Shown here: positions 11,701 through 24,100 of the stretch, in pieces | Layout: the number at the start of each line of letters is the position of its first letter | Numbering within the stretch: position 1 is the stretch's first letter | DNA from: Ancylostoma caninum | Taxonomy: Eukaryota > Nematoda > Chromadorea > Rhabditida > Ancylostomatidae | Assembly (NCBI GenBank): GCA_037903475.1 | Contig: JBAJFG010000545.1 | Coordinates: 2,313,182 to 2,377,181 of the forward strand | Direction of reading: 5' to 3' | Length of the DNA: 64,000 bases | Made by a program: the position numbers and the translations under genes | The notes under the pieces: model-generated | Database searches by the model: none | The model's input: the letters and a program-made list of their open reading frames with translations, nothing else | What the model was told of the DNA's origin: nothing

Positions 11701-14700
11701 TTTTTTCAGCGGTTATGTTTTTTGATTTTCCTTGGCTAACATTTAATATGCTGCATGGAATGAAAAATTGTCTGGATACCCTAGAGCCCTTAGAGAGAAA
11801 ATTCCCTAAACTGATGAGTTTGAAAACTTGAAAAAAATCTTAAAAATGCGCTCTCCTTTTGGGAATCAAAAGTTCATAGTTTTTTCTTCAAAAGTCATCA
11901 ACTTAGATCTACACTTTGTTACTAAAAGCTCAATCACAAAGATGTACTGCCTACAAGTATGAATATACCCCCAGCACTCACATTCATCGCTGAACAAGAT
12001 GTCGTCGATCATATGAACCACTCCATTCTTCGCGAACACCTCGGGTCCAACGATTCGCGCACGACCGATGTTTGTTACACGCTCCCCGCTCTTGATCTGG
12101 AGAGTGGGAGAGTGTTATCATGGATTGGAATCAGTTGAATCTCCTGCACGAGTCGTGGAAGAAAGCTTTCTTGAGGCCCGCTGGACTCCCCAAGAAATTT
12201 CAAAATTTTCTAATTTTTTCCATACTTTCTTGACATGTTTTAAAGCAAGACCACACAAAATGCTTCACAGCCCACGACCAAATACTTTTTATCCGAGGAG
12301 AATAACTATGTGTTTTGATGATCCTATAGAAAGGTTTTTATGGATCTACCTGAGTGCGAGCATCGATTTGGCTCCCAGTTAGAGCGTTTAAGCGGCGGTA
12401 GAATAGCTGAGATGAGCAGTATGAGCCGCTGACGACATGACTTTTTGCGAAATCTGCAATATTTGTTTAGCAACATTCAGTGAAGGCATATAAAACAAGA
12501 AATTTGTCGTTCTTCACGGCTACACTTTCATCCTTCAGGAAACAAATTAACAGAGCCGGAAATTGTACGTCCACAGTAATCGTTAACATCTTCAATTTCA
12601 TCCCCGAGGAGTGCGAATCAAGCTTCACACGGTGGGCGAAGCAAAAGTCTTTCAGGCTAGTGGATTCACGAAGTTACCTGCCTACATTGTGGGGTAATCT
12701 TCTGGATCGCCCCGGTGACATTGTTAAAAGAAAATAAGGAATGTTTGATGCCACAATTAAGGTAAGCTTTTTACCCAATAACTCACACCAAAACAGTTAG
12801 TTGGTAAAGTAACCTTTCTTTTACTCAACCCCATTCAGCCATTCATTTTACTATTCTTTTTTGGAACGATCGAGGCCCGTATGCGTCATTGTAAGGTTGG
12901 GTAATCTCATACCCATAACGTTTACCACGGGTAATCTCTGTGATGATTACCGATGGGTAAGGCCAGATGCGTTATTGAGGTGACCCATTGTAAACATGTT
13001 AACAGGCCCAAAATTACCCTTTATGTATTATATCTGGCAAGCGTCGACATATTTACCCAATTGATAGCCAGCTGCTTCCCATCGGTAATCTACGTGTATG
13101 AGACTATCCACCCTTGTCCTGAGTATAGATAACGTCCCGTATGAGTAAACATGCAGATGGGTGCCAGGTGAGGGTAAATTTGGGCACGTTAACACGTTTA
13201 CCACGGGTAATCTCAGTGATGCATTCAAACTAGAGCTAGCATGTAATAATATAATAATTTCACCGCATGGGCATCCCCTATTCTAGCTGAAAACGAACAT
13301 TTTTAGGAGCCCGTTCCTTTGAAGGGGAATTTTTTAGACCACCACCACGCTCTTCATATTTAAGAATTTTATCTCTCTGAATCCTTTCACAACATCCAGT
13401 CTACATCTGTGAACCCACCTGCTGCACATCCTATCATCTCCTTTATATCCTTAATCAGCGAATCTGATAGTGAAGATAGGACTTTATCTGACGGGGCGAA
13501 TACAGTGAACGATTCGTTCGAAGAAAGAAGAGCACGAAGATCTTCCGAAAGTACTGAAATTTCCCGCAGCATTAAAATTACTCACGTCGAGGATATGACG
13601 AAGGAACGAACTTGACAAAAATGAAGTAAAGCGTGGATCGCTCTCCAGCGCAGCCAGCACGGTCTCTGCTGCTGGCACCACGTCGGCCGATACCACATGA
13701 ACAACTCCGTTTTTGGTGCGTACACTGGTCGAGTTCAAAGGCACACAGTTCACGTAGCTCCTCTAAAAAGTTAGTAACATTAAGCACGCCTACGAATTAT
13801 GCAGTAGTATTGTCAATGAGCGCTCACAACAGATCCAAATGCGTCTTCTGACTGGCTGACGACGAGTTCTTTTCCTCCAACTGTTTCCAGCACAGCACCG
13901 TCCGTCCACTCATAAGGGCGATATCTGCCCGGCACTATCCTATTCAGGACATACGATTTTGCGTCGGATACCTGAGTGATTTCTCTGTTGCAGAGTATAC
14001 TTGAAAAGTACTTTTCCAGAACACCGGTAAATTTTAAATTCCCTTTATTTTGAGGGCCAATGTAGTATTCAACGAAAAAAAAATTGGGAGATTCTACTCT
14101 GCGAACTCCCCTAGACTGTCCGTGGTCGAAGATTCAATGATATCGATCCTGATTCTGATTTGTTATTCCGTTTTAGTTTCTTTTTTTCAAGGTTTTACTC
14201 TTTTTGATCCCTATACCTTTCAGACTGTGCAAATCGTCTTAAGTATATTTGGCGCACCCCGTATTGTTGTGTATGAATAAATAAATAAATAAATAAATAT
14301 CACTGAGACCGCATACAGTCGAGTAGGGGGTACATCTGCGACTTTGTGTGCAATTACGGCTGCGGCGCGGTGTCGGCCGGCTGACCTGATCAAGCCCAAT
14401 CTATTTTTTACAATTTCATGTGTAAGTTCTAATTTTTACGTGATTCCTTCAGTTTCAATTACTTTCTTGTATCACGTAGTAAAATCTGCAATCACATGCA
14501 TCATACGGCGTCCTCCTATCGATCGAGTCAGCTGATCGGCCGGCAGACATCGCGCCGCGCCGCAGCCGTGGTTGCAGACAAAATCACAGATGCACTCTCT
14601 GAGTTACCCGACTTAAACTCGTTCACGGAAGTACTGATGATCTCAAATGATGTATGAATCTCTATTCACACCGCCTATAAGGTTATTTAATAGTCTATTT

Positions 14701-17696
14701 ATTTATTTATTTCACATCTAGTGCGTTATCTTTGATATAAAGTCAGAATTGTCGTTTTTTTGACAAAAAACGATTTGATTTTGTTGAGATTACTTTCCAC
14801 GAAGAACAATTTCTATCACGTGTTACAAATTCGAACAATATTTCCCTTAGCATGCAACAATTTTCCAGAAGTGAAGTTTTGGCTAAGCGGGCTGGAGGAC
14901 AACTCACTTTGTCTTCATTTCCTGGGCTGGCAAATACTGTCACATCATTCTTGTCTAACTCTTGCTCCAAGCCTACTCCTTTCGCCAGAGTCCATAGCGA
15001 AGAATTGACTGCTTCCAGTACATCCTCCATAGACAACAGCGAAGACTCTGAAGTGGCTTGTGAATAAGTGAACATATCTGAGCCTGCCTTGGTATTTTCC
15101 AGAGTCCACATCTGGTTTTTCAGGCTTTCATACTCACATCTAGGTATGTACAGGGCCGATAACTCATTTTGCATCACAGAATACCGCCAGTCTGGTCTGC
15201 CGCGCCGCACCACCTACGCGGCGCGGCAGGCGAGCACCTGTAGGACGTTACTTCCTTTGATGTTTTGCTTATGCTTTTTGTCACGCCGATCCAAGCATCT
15301 TGGAATGAAAATAAAAACACATGGAAGACGCAAAACATGGGCACTATTGTCAGCAACGCCCGCACCGTTCCGCGTAGGGTATGCTGCGGCGCGGCAAGCC
15401 AGAAGGAACTATGTCGTGATGCAAAAACGATTGGCCAGAACTGTACGTCTGCTCTCATGTTTATCTATGTATTAACCTAATTTCCTGGTCCGTATGTAAT
15501 CACTACGACGCTTTCGAAGCAGAAATCTGGAAAGAGAGAAAAGAGAAAAAGGAAGAGGAAGATGAATTCCAACCACAATCAAATCCATGAGATAGAAGTT
15601 ATGAAGCTTACTCTTTGTAGTTTGAGAACGTCCAGTGTAAACAAAGGAAAAACCAAGGAGCATGTCAGGAAAAACGTCAGGAAGCTCACCGATAGGGCAT
15701 CCGTGCTTGAATATGTCTCTGGTTTCATATCCTTCACAGCATTCTTCCACACGTGTTGTTTCCACCGTTACCTAAACTCCCATTCTTACCTGGAGTTCGT
15801 GACACTTCTAGAAAGTGAAGAATCATATGCCTTCGAGTCCGTTCTTCTATCGACGCACTTATTTGCTTCACGGAATCGCTGACAGCGTTTCTCGGATCTC
15901 AGCGACTTTCCTTCAGCCGGCCATTTCTTTGTGCTTTCTCTGGTGCAGATATGAGGTCTGCAACGTCTTCGTATTCCCTTCATCCCTCTGCTCAATCTCT
16001 CAAGGGTTAACTAACCCTTCCAGTCGTGACATTTGCATGATTCCACTGCCGATGCTATCGAATAGGTCGAACAAATGGTCAGTAACCTTCTCTTTCGACT
16101 CTACTGCTGGCTTCTCGACACTCGGCGTAACCCTTCCCCTTCCGACGAGGGGGCTTGACCCATCACTCGACGAAACCTGTACAACAAAAAGAAAATGTGC
16201 CCTGATTAGGTGTCCTCGTTCGGGTCTTGAGAAAAAAAAAAACACAAAGGCCATGTCCGGCAATTGACCTCGTTCTAGATATTAGCTGGTATTGATAAAT
16301 GCAAATATCTGAAGTGAAATAATGTAGCAACAATTAAATTACTGCGCTATCCCAAATTTTTTAGGTACCGGAAACGGGGGAAAAAGCACTAAACGGACGA
16401 TGAGCGCAAATTATTGCGAAAAGGATCAAATTGTATGCTTTTAGAGGTGATGATCAGTATGGTATTAATACGAGTATGGTTTTGGAGCAGAACTTTCTTA
16501 CTTTTGAAAACCGATGCCTCCGAAAATCTTGAGGAATTTTCATTGCTTATTGCAGCTACATAAATACATATATATTCTGGAAACCGCAACTCTCAAGGGA
16601 TTTTCCTGGGCCTGGAGGCACCACTGAGATTAGGCTGGGTAAACTTGTTGACGCCCATGGCAACGATATTTAATTTTGTGTTGTGGTAACGTATACCATG
16701 GGTAATCTCAGTTATGCATGTGACCTCTATTGTAATATGTATATACACTTTTCAAGAAAAATACCGTAGCCAAGTATTCGTTGTTGTGTCGGTTACCCTG
16801 AATTTTTTCGTAAATATTTCTTTTTACTTCTCAAATAGTTTCATATTATAAGATCATTTGATGAAATCACACAACTTCCCCAAGATAGTCGGTCCCATAC
16901 GCTAAAAAAATCCTTAAGAAATAGACTTTTTTAAATGTATTTTCCTTCAAAAGCTGTCTTTTCCATTAATATAATCCAAGAATGCGACTGGCAACGACTT
17001 ACACGTGCGGCCCTTTCGTTGATCAAGCCGAACAGGTTTCCAAACAGTGACGACGTCTAAATATTATTTAATTCAGCATGATGTAGAACAAGGTAATTAA
17101 CAGCAGCAGCGGACGAGAGGGGGAGAGGAGGGGGGGGGGCTAGAATAGATCGTAGAGTTTTTCGAAATTAGTTTATAAAACTACTAAATGCTTTGAAATA
17201 GCTTTTAAACAGTTTATTTTTATTGTTGAACATTCATTTTTTTATTATTGAAATTTTCAGTGGTCTTTTTTCTCCCGCCGGGCCTCCAAAATGATGGAGA
17301 CCCTAGTTTTCCGTCTCCCCCCCCCCCCGTTCCATGCTCCACCTCTCCCTGGAAGGGGATTTCTGCGTCCGCCACTGATCTGCAGGATTTCCTATACTTT
17401 CACTTCATCAACAACTCACAAGATCAGAGAATCGTCCTATTGATCTGATCATTTGTTGCTCTGAACTGGCCGAAGAACTTGGTCGGAATCTCTGGAAACT
17501 TCAACATACTTGTGAGAAATTTCGTGATTCAACCAAGGTTACAAGAAAGGCTGACCTCGCTCGAATCACGCACACTCTCCACCGTCCTCATCGATGGAGT
17601 GTCATCGTAGTAATCGGACAGCAGAGAACAAATCGAGCATTTCGCATGGGCACTTGCCGTGAGTAATAGACAAAATAACAGATTTGTTAGTAGCAT
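8739..17696 (-). CDS. Secreted EMI + FAS1 matricellular protein (periostin/TGFBI-like)
   Basis: Exons in transcript order: 17696-17556, 17491-17420, 17056-17003, 16176-16016, 15957-~15790, 15771-15690, 15047-14908, 13971-13828, 13762-13600, 13553-13419, 12766-12678, 12622-12569, 12096-11982, 10893-10772, 10661-10566, 9710-9640, 9308-9151, 9061-8928, 8867-8739 (stop). Phases agree except at the end of exon 5. The protein opens with a signal peptide (LLFCLLLTASAHA), then a low-complexity linker, an EMI-type module (GPHICTRE, CCEGYET, HGCPIG) and four FAS1 units. Landmarks are VTVFASPGN, KNGVVHVV, FTVFAPSD, KNGVVHMIDDIL, LTIFVPPTD, HVVIGE, LLTAFVPTDDAF and NGVVYILDSI. EMI plus four FAS1 domains is the vertebrate periostin/TGFBI layout; such proteins are secreted and bind collagen and integrins. 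The third FAS1 unit lacks its C-terminal half. A TTTTGCAG lies 19 nt before the ATG, consistent with trans-splicing. Confidence 0.88.
10310..10500. repeat. Probable transposon fragment in FAS1 intron
   Basis: This stretch in the intron downstream of FAS1 exon 10566-10661 is richer in G+C than its surroundings and is open in two minus-strand frames. It begins GGGTGTTCATAAAAGCCGCA, the style of a transposon terminus. It cannot be joined to the FAS1 gene in phase and shows no FAS1 motif. I do not recognise the family. Confidence 0.3.
11520..11675 (+). repeat. Dispersed repeat R1, copy 2
   Basis: It contains GATTGGTTATCGTATAGACT and GATAGGAGACGCAGGA, then TTGGTTAGCC and GTTATGCGTTCATGAATCCT. The same order of blocks is present at 49995-50120, and the right half at 3900-3989 in reverse. 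Copies differ at many positions, so this is an old interspersed family. It lies in a FAS1-gene intron. Confidence 0.7.
12893..13230. mobile_element. TTACCC-family repeat, nested copies
   Basis: Blocks of GGGTAATCTC and their inversions recur: TTACCACGGGTAATCTCTGT near 12925, TTGAGGTGACCCATTG near 12976, and TTACCACGGGTAATCTCAGT ending near 13217. The right end matches the copies at 16620-16735, 18135-18250, 19185-19320 and 22670-22845. This stretch appears to hold more than one copy or a nested insertion in a FAS1-gene intron. Confidence 0.6.
14332..14594. mobile_element. MITE with long terminal inverted repeats, family D
   Basis: The left arm (CATCTGCGACTTTGTGTGCA, then ACGGCTGCGGCGCGG and CGGCCGGCTGA) is mirrored by the right arm (TCAGCTGATCGGCCGGCAGA, CCGCGCCGCAGCCGTGG, TGCAGACAAAATCACAGATG). 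An AAAT microsatellite lies just left (14276-14301) and its complement just right (14696-14713). It is within an intron of the FAS1 gene. No coding capacity. Confidence 0.75.
15167..15425. mobile_element. GC-rich MITE, family C, copy 2
   Basis: Ends are TTTTGCATCACAGAATA and its inverse TATGTCGTGATGCAAAA, with GC-rich inner arms CTGCCGCGCCGCACCA and TGCTGCGGCGCGGCAAGC. It resembles the element at 5668-5903. It fills the FAS1-gene intron between the EMI exon and the first FAS1 exon, and contains a stretch (15238-15298) that could act as an exon in phase. Confidence 0.7.
16620..16735. mobile_element. TTACCC-family repeat copy
   Basis: The right end reads ATACCATGGGTAATCTCAGT TATGCAT and the left end carries the inverse motif CACTGAGATTAGGCTGGGTA. 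At about 115 bp it has no coding capacity. It lies in an intron of the FAS1 gene. Confidence 0.65.
17103..17377. mobile_element. hAT-like MITE, family I, older copy
   Basis: The right end (TTTCTGCGTCCGCCACTG) is the same as that of the element at 61756-62040. The left end (CAGCAGCGGACGAGAGG) is a degraded form of its CAGTGGCGGACGCAG. Both copies carry inner poly-G and poly-C tracts. It lies in a FAS1-gene intron. Confidence 0.65.
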
Positions 17697-18134
17697 TGGA
17701 TGCCGATCCAGTTATCTGCAAAAGCCGCTGTATTTCTCACTCGGTTTAGAAACCAGCACAATTGCTCAATAAGGACAACAGTGAGCATTTTATTGAAATC
17801 AAGCATGATTCTAGCTCTTTTGCAGAAAAAAAAAACTACACAAACAACACCAAGCGGTGGAAATATTGTGCTAGAGGTCACCTTCTTGTTTTTAGGCTTT
17901 TTTGGTGTTTCGCTTTCCAGGGTCCCTAACTTGAGCGTTAATTTGCAACGCATACTCGTACAACGTAATTTATATACAAGAGAAGGCTTCTGATCCGCTC
18001 TCAATAATCCAGCAACTCTTCCTTCCTTGTCTTATACATTACAGGTATTTTAAAGGTAACTGTGAACTCGTTGGTTAGTCATCAGTCGTAATTCTGAGCT
18101 TCTAACCTCATTCTAAACCGCAAATACCATGAAA

Positions 18135-18250
18135 TACCTAGATCCATCATTGAGATCACCAACGATAAATGCGATAACGTTAGTGTTAACGACGGGCAAA
18201 CTTGTGTGGAGTCAGTTTACCTTGGGTAATCTCAATGATGCATTTGGTCC
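18135..18250. mobile_element. TTACCC-family repeat copy
   Basis: The termini GATCCATCATTGAGATCACC and GGTAATCTCAATGATGCAT are clear inverted repeats, which define this family as a short terminal-inverted-repeat element. Length is about 115 bp. Confidence 0.7.
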
Positions 18251-19184
18251 TTTGAAGACAGCAAGAAGTATGGGATCAAATTGTCTAAAATACAAATGAC
18301 TTATGGATTCTACCCGAACTGTCGTCTCTTATATGTAGCCAAATGAGGAGAACGACTGAGTATTCATACAGGAAAAGAACCTTTGAAAAAATAAGCCATA
18401 ATACTAGTGAGCGATGAGCGAATTTCATTTCTGATTCTGCTGTTAGCCTAGGCTACAATGAACATTGCCGAAGTGTGAGAATACGAAGAACCGCACACAT
18501 CGATGCGTTCCCAATGGACAAATGCAACAGACAGTAAAGTACCGCGGTAAGTTCGTATAAATATGTACAAAAGCAGTTACTAGGTCGCAGTGATAAAACA
18601 ACAACAAAAATGGCGAACAAATACAGCAAGTGTTGGCGGTGGGGTGACCCACATCGAAGATATGGATGCGCAGGATCCGACCTACCAAGCACACCGCGTA
18701 CGACCTCGACACCCTCCACCGAGCGGCTCCATCAAACACTAGAAAAAGGTGGAAACGCGTTCGTTAACAAATCAAGGTGAGATGCAATTTAGGACAAGAC
18801 CATCGGCGTGAGTTGTCGAGTTGTCGTCAGGAAGTTTAGTAAACGGCGATGCTGTACTTCCAAATGGGAGATAGAATATGTTTACCTGAGGACAATGTAC
18901 TAATATGTCCATCTTTCATCTCTCATCAACAAGGAGTAGGCAGGATCACAATTGACTCCACAAGGCTTGACCCCGTTGATGCTCAGTTTTTGTTTCTTTT
19001 GCCCTCACTTAATTAATTCATGAACAATTTTTCCTTGTTCGTTGTTCACTGCCGCGCTACTTCCCTTTGCTGAATGTATGGTGCGCCTTTGGCGTAGAAA
19101 ATAATTCCAGGCCCCGTAGCGCTCTAGCGGATATGTTGGTGTTTTTAGTCAATCTACTATCCAATAAAAACGTATCCGCTGATA

Positions 19185-19320
19185 TGTGAATCCACCCGTC
19201 TCACTGCAGGTTATCTTTTCAAGATCTGAATGAACGTGTTGGCACCCCTCAAACTCACCCGTCGTCAACACCGGCGTCGACACGTTTACCCTGGGTAATC
19301 TCAACGATGCATCCAGGAAC
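19185..19320. mobile_element. TTACCC-family repeat copy
   Basis: The right end reads TTTACCCTGGGTAATCTCAA then CGATGCATCC, as in the other copies. The left end is eroded (CACCCGTCTCACTGCAGGTT). Confidence 0.6.
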
Positions 19321-19799
19321 AGAGCGTCAGGGCTTCTCATGCACAATTACCTTCCTTTTTCCGACATTCACATTTGCGTAAAATTGTTCACGCGAATATT
19401 GAAATTCCAGAGAATTCTCGAATGGCCTTACAAGCCAAACCTACGTCGTTGTAACGAGAAATCTAAGGAATCAAATGAAGCTTCCACAGGTACGAATTCT
19501 ACAATTTCAATTTATCGTTCAACGAGACAATATCAATATAGAGTTGCCATATTTCATAAATCTGAGCGTTCAGAAATATTTATCAGTATTATGTACACAT
19601 TTAAAAAATCTCGTAAACTATTTTTAAATGGTGTGGCGAAGTCATACGATGAATCCCTCAAAAAAGTAACAGATTCGGCGCAGTTATCACAACGAACTAG
19701 TAACGACTAGAGCTCAGAAGCAAAAAAATGTTGGTGTAGTGACATATTACGATTTTCGCAGTGATGAACATATTACATTTGAACAAAAGACCCCTTGAG

Positions 19800-21131
19800 C
19801 TACTTGAACTTCTCGATCGCTCTGCGGACTTCGCTAAGGTTAGCTGCGTCTCCCCATTCTTGCTCCAGATGGGCGTATACCAGCTCGTTATTAGCGATGA
19901 GGAACACTCCTAAATACTTCTTGGTTTCGATGGATCATCAAAGCTCTAAATGAACATGTTCGAAAGAAAAACCTCCGAGCAGTCGCCCCTCGCCATCTGT
20001 ATTGCCGTGGTATCCTGCTTTTCTTGCCTTGTAGATATTCACATAGGATCCAACGCGTAGGAAACCCATCCACAACGGTAACCAGCGCTCATTCGGCCCA
20101 TAGAAATGGCGCTGCAACACAAAGCCAGATGCTTCAACGTAATATCAAGTCGACACGATAAACGGTATCAAAACAAAAATTTCCATTATTTCTTCCTAAC
20201 TATTTTCAAAGCCTCTGCTCCTTTGTTGTTTTACTTAGAATTTTCTACTTTGCTGAGTTCAGCAATGCTCTTGCTCAGTTAAATTACAACATTTTCAAGT
20301 CATGATTTCATCAGTTTCATAACAAAGAATTCTTCTTCCGTTTCCTTTTTTACATTCAATACAGGCTCCTCTTTTTTTGTCCGACGAGGCCTAGCAGGGT
20401 CGGGCTGTGACAAGGCCGACTTCGTACCTCTTATGTATCAAACTAGTTTCACAACAATGTTTGTTTATGTCCTATTTCAAGGCTTGGTGAGGCACTGCAC
20501 CAACAGGAAGAGAGAGAGCTGTGAGCAACTTCGTGAGTGGTCATGACTTTCAAGGTTATTCACTGATATATAAGGAAAAATATATCAAAAAGAAACTTTC
20601 AATAATTGGCATTTCATCATATTTGACAATACAGTTACCTCCTTATCAAAATAGACTTCTCCTTTGAAATACGGCTTGAAGTCGTTCACACCTTTGGTCT
20701 CGTGAACCACTGCGACCTGATTAGAAGTGATATTACTAGGAGAAAACCTGCGAAAGCAGCGCCCACCAGGTTGATGCCGGCTGCTTTCATGTTTGGCTCG
20801 AGGGTGCTCAGTTCCGCGGCTTCTTTCCGGCATAGCATACATCCTGGACGGCGTACCGCCATCACCATAGTTGGTCCTTTGGAGAACAGTGAAGACGCCT
20901 GTAGAAATTGAACGCATGGGGAAAACGCCACACAATTGCAAGTCTCCTAACGTCTACCTGCATCATTTTTGTCTCATCTACACGAGATTCGTCGGGAATT
21001 GGAATCAACTTCGCTCCTGAGAGGTACGACGCCGTGGGAGCGACGGCGCCAATTGTCAACCTTGTGGGAAGGTTCGCGTAAAGGAAGGCGCCACCCAGCG
21101 CCGCAAGCGCTCCATACCCGAACATTGCCAT
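19800..21131 (-). CDS. Peroxiredoxin-like 2 (PRXL2/FAM213) redox protein
   Basis: Five exons: 21131-20958, 20898-20767, 20716-20639, 20111-19973, 19909-19800 (stop); all phases agree. The N-terminus has a hydrophobic segment (YGALAALGGAFLYA). Exon 2 carries MAVRRPGCMLCRKEAAEL, the CxxC thioredoxin-fold motif of this family. Exon 3 has KPYFKGEVYFDKE, exon 4 FYGPNERWLPLWMGFLR and YHGNTDGEGRLLGG, and exon 5 GVFLIANNELVYAHLEQEWG. Motif order and the ~210-residue length fit vertebrate PRXL2A/PRXL2B, antioxidant proteins of the peroxiredoxin-like thioredoxin superfamily; PRXL2B acts as a prostamide/prostaglandin F synthase. Which paralogue this represents cannot be said. I took the first of two nearby in-frame ATGs (21131; the second is at 21125). 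Confidence 0.9.
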
Positions 21132-24100
21132 CTCTCCAACGGTCAAAAGGAGGGCTAAAGTTTCTTTCGATGACTGAGGTGCTGGAGAGTGAATGTATCG
21201 AGCTCAAGGACGTGTTCTGCACTGATTCTCAAAAACAAAAACTCAGTGAGTGACTCAGGTGGAGTGTGAAGACAATGTCATCTCAATGCTACAAATATAA
21301 AATGACGTATTCATTGGCTAAAGCTCAAGAAAACCCAATGAGGCACTAGAACGAACTCGTTTTCGAAGGCAGCTACTTAGCTGTAAGATAAAAGAGCTTT
21401 TACATGATCCAGAGCAACCAATAACAGGAGAAAACTGGGCTCGATAAGGCAACCAGTGTCAGTAGTACTCTGTGGTCGTCACAGGATCAAGAAGTCGTAG
21501 CAGTAACAAGGAAGAAATGTGTAACAGAGTGAACCAGGACTAGCTTCCAGGAATTGTATAAATTTTTGTAATAGCAAGGATAAAATCTGGCCCAACAGAT
21601 GAAATTAAGAGGGTTCATATCATAGAGAAGCACAATAGCTAGACGATAGAATAACGCAATAAATACCGTATCGGTGTATATAGTACGATATTTTCTTTCT
21701 CAAGAAATTGCCGTTGCATAGATCACGTCTACGAAGACATTTTTTTGCCATTATTTTCATTTTATAAGCATAAGCATGTGTTCCGTTTCAATTTGCTACT
21801 GCAGCAAGACCATAAAGTTCACATCGAACATAATTTGGAAAGAATAAAAACAAAGAATCGAACAGAGAATGAAGAAATGATTAGTTAGAAATAATGCAAA
21901 ATAGCCGACAAAGTGGCACACATACACAGTTTTCCACAAATAGAGCTTTTTTTTAAATTATTTTTCTGAGCCGCAGAACGATGCACTGTAAACAGTTCTC
22001 GTTAAAGGAGTCCGATCACCTTAATTAACTTTGATTCCGTTTGATTTTTCCGTTAATAGCGTGAAAGGGGAAGATGAGCCCAGGAAATGCCGTCCAACAG
22101 CACCACTGCTAATTTCCAACATTTCACTAGCTTAGAAAAATCCAAACTTCCAGGAAGACTTCTGAGCTCGGGAAAGATTCCAAATAAAGAAGTGGAAAAT
22201 AAAGGGTAGGTGCGAAAACTTCGCTATCAAATACCAGTAGCATCGCATTGTACGTTATTGATCGATTCACTTTTCTATCAAAAGCCAGTGAACTCTAAAC
22301 TGAGGATTCCAGATATGTAAGTTCTGAGAAATAGCAGTAAAATACCTTTGAGGATGTGCGTGATGTGCGTAGGATCTGTGTACGTTTAAGGATAATAGTA
22401 AAAAGATAAGGGAGAGGTCTAGGATTCAAAAGCGAGTTAATGATATACTGCTTATTAATCCACCATAAATCTCTCTAAACATGTTACGAAGAGTGTAGTA
22501 AAAACAAGGAAACACAACATTTTACTAGAATAGTAGCTTCGAAGAAAATGTTGACTCAACAAATGTGAGGAAATTGCGCCTTTCAACGTCCTGATTAGGA
22601 ATGGGCCAATAAAAAGTGTGTGCTCAATTCTTCAAGGTTATTCGAACTCAAACTTCGATGACCTGAGCCCAGATGCATCATTGGAAAGATTGGTAATCTC
22701 ATACCCATGGGCGTAGTCACCCCATAGGTAGCAGCTACTGAGCACAGACGTCATGTATGGGTAGACATGTTGATGGCTACAAGGTAAAGAGTGAATTTCG
22801 GACGCTTACCATGGGTAACCTCAATAAAGCACTCAGGCCCCGTAGCATAACGTGATTCTCACTTGAAGAAAAAAGGTAATTAAGAGAAATCGATTGAATT
22901 CTCTTTTTTTTCAGTCTATACTGTTGACAGCTATCATAATATGATTTTCAATTTTCAATGCAATTCACTTCGACGTTTCATTCGCTTTGCCATACCCCGA
23001 ACCGTTCGGGTTCTGGCCATTCATTCCTTACTTTGCATTTTTACCAGGACAAATTAGTTAGCAGCGTCATATATCTTCACCGCTAGTCCAAGAACATGCC
23101 GAATTACTCTCTGAGACACAAGACTATTCCACCTGACGTACTTTAAACTACTTCAAAGTTGACATCCGACAAAACTACTTCAAAGTTAACATCCGACAAA
23201 TAACTTCGATACCATCCCTAATTGTTAAGCAAAACCGCCTATAAAGCAACATTATCGCCGATGAGCAGTCTTGTTATTAGCTTCCCAATGCTGCTCGCGA
23301 CGACCTGCTAAGAAAATCAGAGTGCATTTCATTCTGTACCTAGAGCACGCGTAGTTCCCCAGAGTGCCTGACAAAAAGTAGCAGAGGAGCAGGAGAGAAG
23401 CAGCAGAGGAGCCGGATTCTGGACAATTCCACCGCGGCAACAATTAAATTATTAGGAAAAGTGAGAGCAAAGCATGATCACCACGTATAATGAATTCGAA
23501 CTAATGCTCGATAACACTAGAATGTTTCCCACACATTATGGACCCTCTGTACCTCTTCCTATTTGCTAATACGACAAAGAATCCTCTGAGGTCCTACATC
23601 CATGAATCATTCTACAAACAAAAGTTGCTGCAGGGACAATAGAGAAAAATGAAAGGTGGAAAGTGAGTGGTATTCTGAGAGTCAAGGAAGAAAGGCAAAC
23701 AATGAAAGGCAACAACACAAATACTCAACCATCGTCGATTTAAAAAAAAAGACTTACAGCCAGCCATACTGTCAATATCGGAGCTAATACAGGACAGAAT
23801 GTGGTCAATTTCACATCAAACATGATGTGGGTCAGCATATCCGACCAGAAAGACAAAATTACAACAGAAAGAGGAACATTTCTTTTGTTCTTTTATCTAT
23901 ATAGGAAGTCACTGTGCAAACGGAGAATGGCGCTATTTTTTCATTATTTTTGATAAATTATTATTCATTCGCAACATCGACAAGGGCCCAGTAGACAGAG
24001 ACGGACAACGATGGTAGCGATAGCTTCAGAATACAAAGATTGCTCTTGAAAGTGGTCAGTTTCCAGACAAGCAGAGTGTGGGAGAAAAGTGTGTGCAGCC

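Larger units (their letters stand above)
17697..19799. other. Intergenic region, repeats only
   Basis: This lies between the FAS1 gene start and the PRXL2-like gene stop, both on the minus strand. It holds two TTACCC-family copies (18135-18250 and 19185-19320). The minus-strand open frame at 18443-18739 has no recognisable domain and no splice context I can support. Confidence 0.5.

Noticed and set aside
15987..16015. 28-nt intron in the FAS1 gene
   Set aside because: An acceptor further on (GTTGCAG, exon start 15957) gives a normal 58-nt intron, keeps phase and yields the expected GPHIC start of the EMI module.
18443..18739. 98-codon minus-strand frame between FAS1 and PRXL2 genes
   Set aside because: Cys-rich in appearance but with no domain, no neighbouring exon and a competing frame on the same strand.
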